A DNA stretch of 6,476 bases, taken from NCBI GenBank assembly GCA_022865865.1, contig JALHTN010000578.1:1-6476 (forward strand), in the 5' to 3' direction. The position numbers and the translations under genes were made by a program. How positions within the stretch are numbered: position 1 is the first letter of the stretch; each line of letters begins with the position of its first letter. The notes beneath the pieces are model-generated. The model searched no databases. It saw nothing but the letters and a program-made list of their open reading frames with translations, and was not told where the DNA came from. Positions 6,178 to 6,476 of the stretch are shown one piece after another. This stretch comes from Anaerolineales bacterium. GTDB taxonomy: Bacteria > Chloroflexota > Anaerolineae > Anaerolineales > UBA4823.

Positions 6178-6216
6178 GGCGGTGGGCGAGCAATTTTTGC
6201 TCACCGCCTATTTATT
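6178..6216 (+). terminator. Probable rho-independent terminator after the YIP1 gene
   Basis: GGCGGT (6178-6183) pairs with ACCGCC (6203-6208), and GAGCAA (6188-6193) pairs with TTGCTC (6197-6202) around a TTT loop. A four-base bulge, GGGC, lies on the 5' side. The stem is followed by TATTTATT, an imperfect T-rich tail. The G+C-rich stem in A+T-rich surroundings, 27 bases after the stop codon, supports the call. On the minus strand no T-tract follows, so it is expected to work in one direction. Confidence 0.65.
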
Positions 6217-6246
6217 CGATGGGTGTATTTTGAGTATGAAGAAAAC

Positions 6247-6333
6247 CTATTTGTTACAAGTTTGTTCTGGCACCCGCATCCGAGTTCGATTTACTAGAAG
6301 GTGACAGAATTCAATTCGGAAACGCTCAATCAT
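6247..6333 (-). CDS. Candidate 28-residue small ORF with consensus ribosome-binding site
   Basis: I do not recognise this product. The ATG is at 6333-6331 and the TAG at 6249-6247. The peptide is basic and polar (it starts MIERFRIEFCHLL and has two Cys), with no membrane segment. The reason to list it is the upstream AGGAGGTG (6343-6336), a full match to the anti-Shine-Dalgarno sequence, four bases from AGGAGG to ATG. A 16-base perfect palindrome lies nine bases further upstream. The spacing is a little short, and a strong AGGAGG can occur by chance, so this remains a candidate. Confidence 0.25.
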   Translation of the reverse strand: MIERFRIEFCHLLVNRTRMRVPEQTCNK

Positions 6334-6351
6334 TCCACCTCCTGTCAATCA

Positions 6352-6367
6352 AAGAGATTAATCTCTT
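6352..6367. repeat. Perfect 16-bp palindrome AAGAGATTAATCTCTT
   Basis: AAGAGATT and AATCTCTT are exact reverse complements with no spacer. Dyads of this form are typical binding sites for dimeric regulators. It sits upstream of the candidate minus-strand small ORF and could equally control a plus-strand gene beyond the right edge. Confidence 0.5.
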
Positions 6368-6476
6368 CTCCCAGACTTAAGCTCAATATATGGGGGATGA
6401 ACAAAGAATAATACCCACATATTGTATTGATTCTATTATCTTTTATGTAAAATATTTAGGATATTATTAATCCCCA

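Larger units (their letters stand above)
6217..6476. other. A+T-rich right flank with no confident gene
   Basis: After the terminator there is no convincing plus-strand ORF. The stretch holds a candidate minus-strand small ORF (6247-6333), a 16-base perfect palindrome (6352-6367) and promoter-like A/T-rich hexamers toward the window edge. On the plus strand TTGATT (6427-6432) and TAAAAT (6448-6453) are 15 bases apart. On the minus strand TTTACA and TACAAT are 19 bases apart. None is strong enough to call alone. Confidence 0.5.

Noticed and set aside
6236..6304. 22-residue plus-strand ORF starting MKKTYLLQVC
   Set aside because: The N-terminus hints at a lipoprotein signal, but it stops after 22 codons, has no ribosome-binding site and follows a terminator.
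1..6476. CRISPR array, tRNA, rRNA or a defence or toxin-antitoxin system
   Set aside because: I saw no regularly spaced repeats, no tRNA-like or rRNA sequence, and no nuclease or toxin-antitoxin pair. The genes are ordinary envelope genes plus one transposase.

Overview
The window looks like a piece of a bacterial chromosome carrying a transposon end and a decaying gene. My best guess for the source is an Anaerolineae-like member of the Chloroflexota. That guess rests on the combination of a Tat/lipoprotein-type DUF362 protein with a Ser/Thr/Pro-rich linker, a YIP1-family membrane protein and an SLC13 permease with internal TrkA-C domains. It is inference, and no marker gene is present to confirm it.

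Layout. Positions 1-836 (minus strand) are the N-terminal two thirds of an IS1380-family DDE transposase that runs off the left edge. The matching insertion-sequence end probably lies near 984. Positions 1053-2929 (plus) hold a formerly full-length SLC13-type permease of about 625 residues. It is broken twice: by an in-frame TAA (1338-1340) and by a one-base deletion near 2716. Positions 3121-3918 (plus) encode an intact six-transmembrane, voltage-sensor-type potassium channel with a GYG filter and a C-terminal coiled coil. Positions 4088-5263 (plus) encode a Tat-exported, probably lipid-anchored DUF362 protein. Positions 5593-6150 (plus) encode a YIP1-family integral membrane protein, followed by a hairpin that is a good candidate rho-independent terminator. 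The rest is intergenic DNA with several inverted repeats and two candidate minus-strand small ORFs (5275-5385 and 6247-6333).

How the genes relate. All four plus-strand genes are separated by about 170-330 bases, and each of the three intact ones has its own Shine-Dalgarno sequence. They look like independent transcription units rather than one operon. Three of the four encode membrane proteins and the fourth is exported, so the region is envelope-oriented, but no shared pathway is evident. The transposase stretch is visibly richer in A+T than the neighbouring genes, which fits an acquired element. I do not see a clear new multi-gene system. The best leads are the doubly broken transporter beside the IS, the two minus-strand small ORFs, and the structured leaders of the DUF362 and YIP1 genes.
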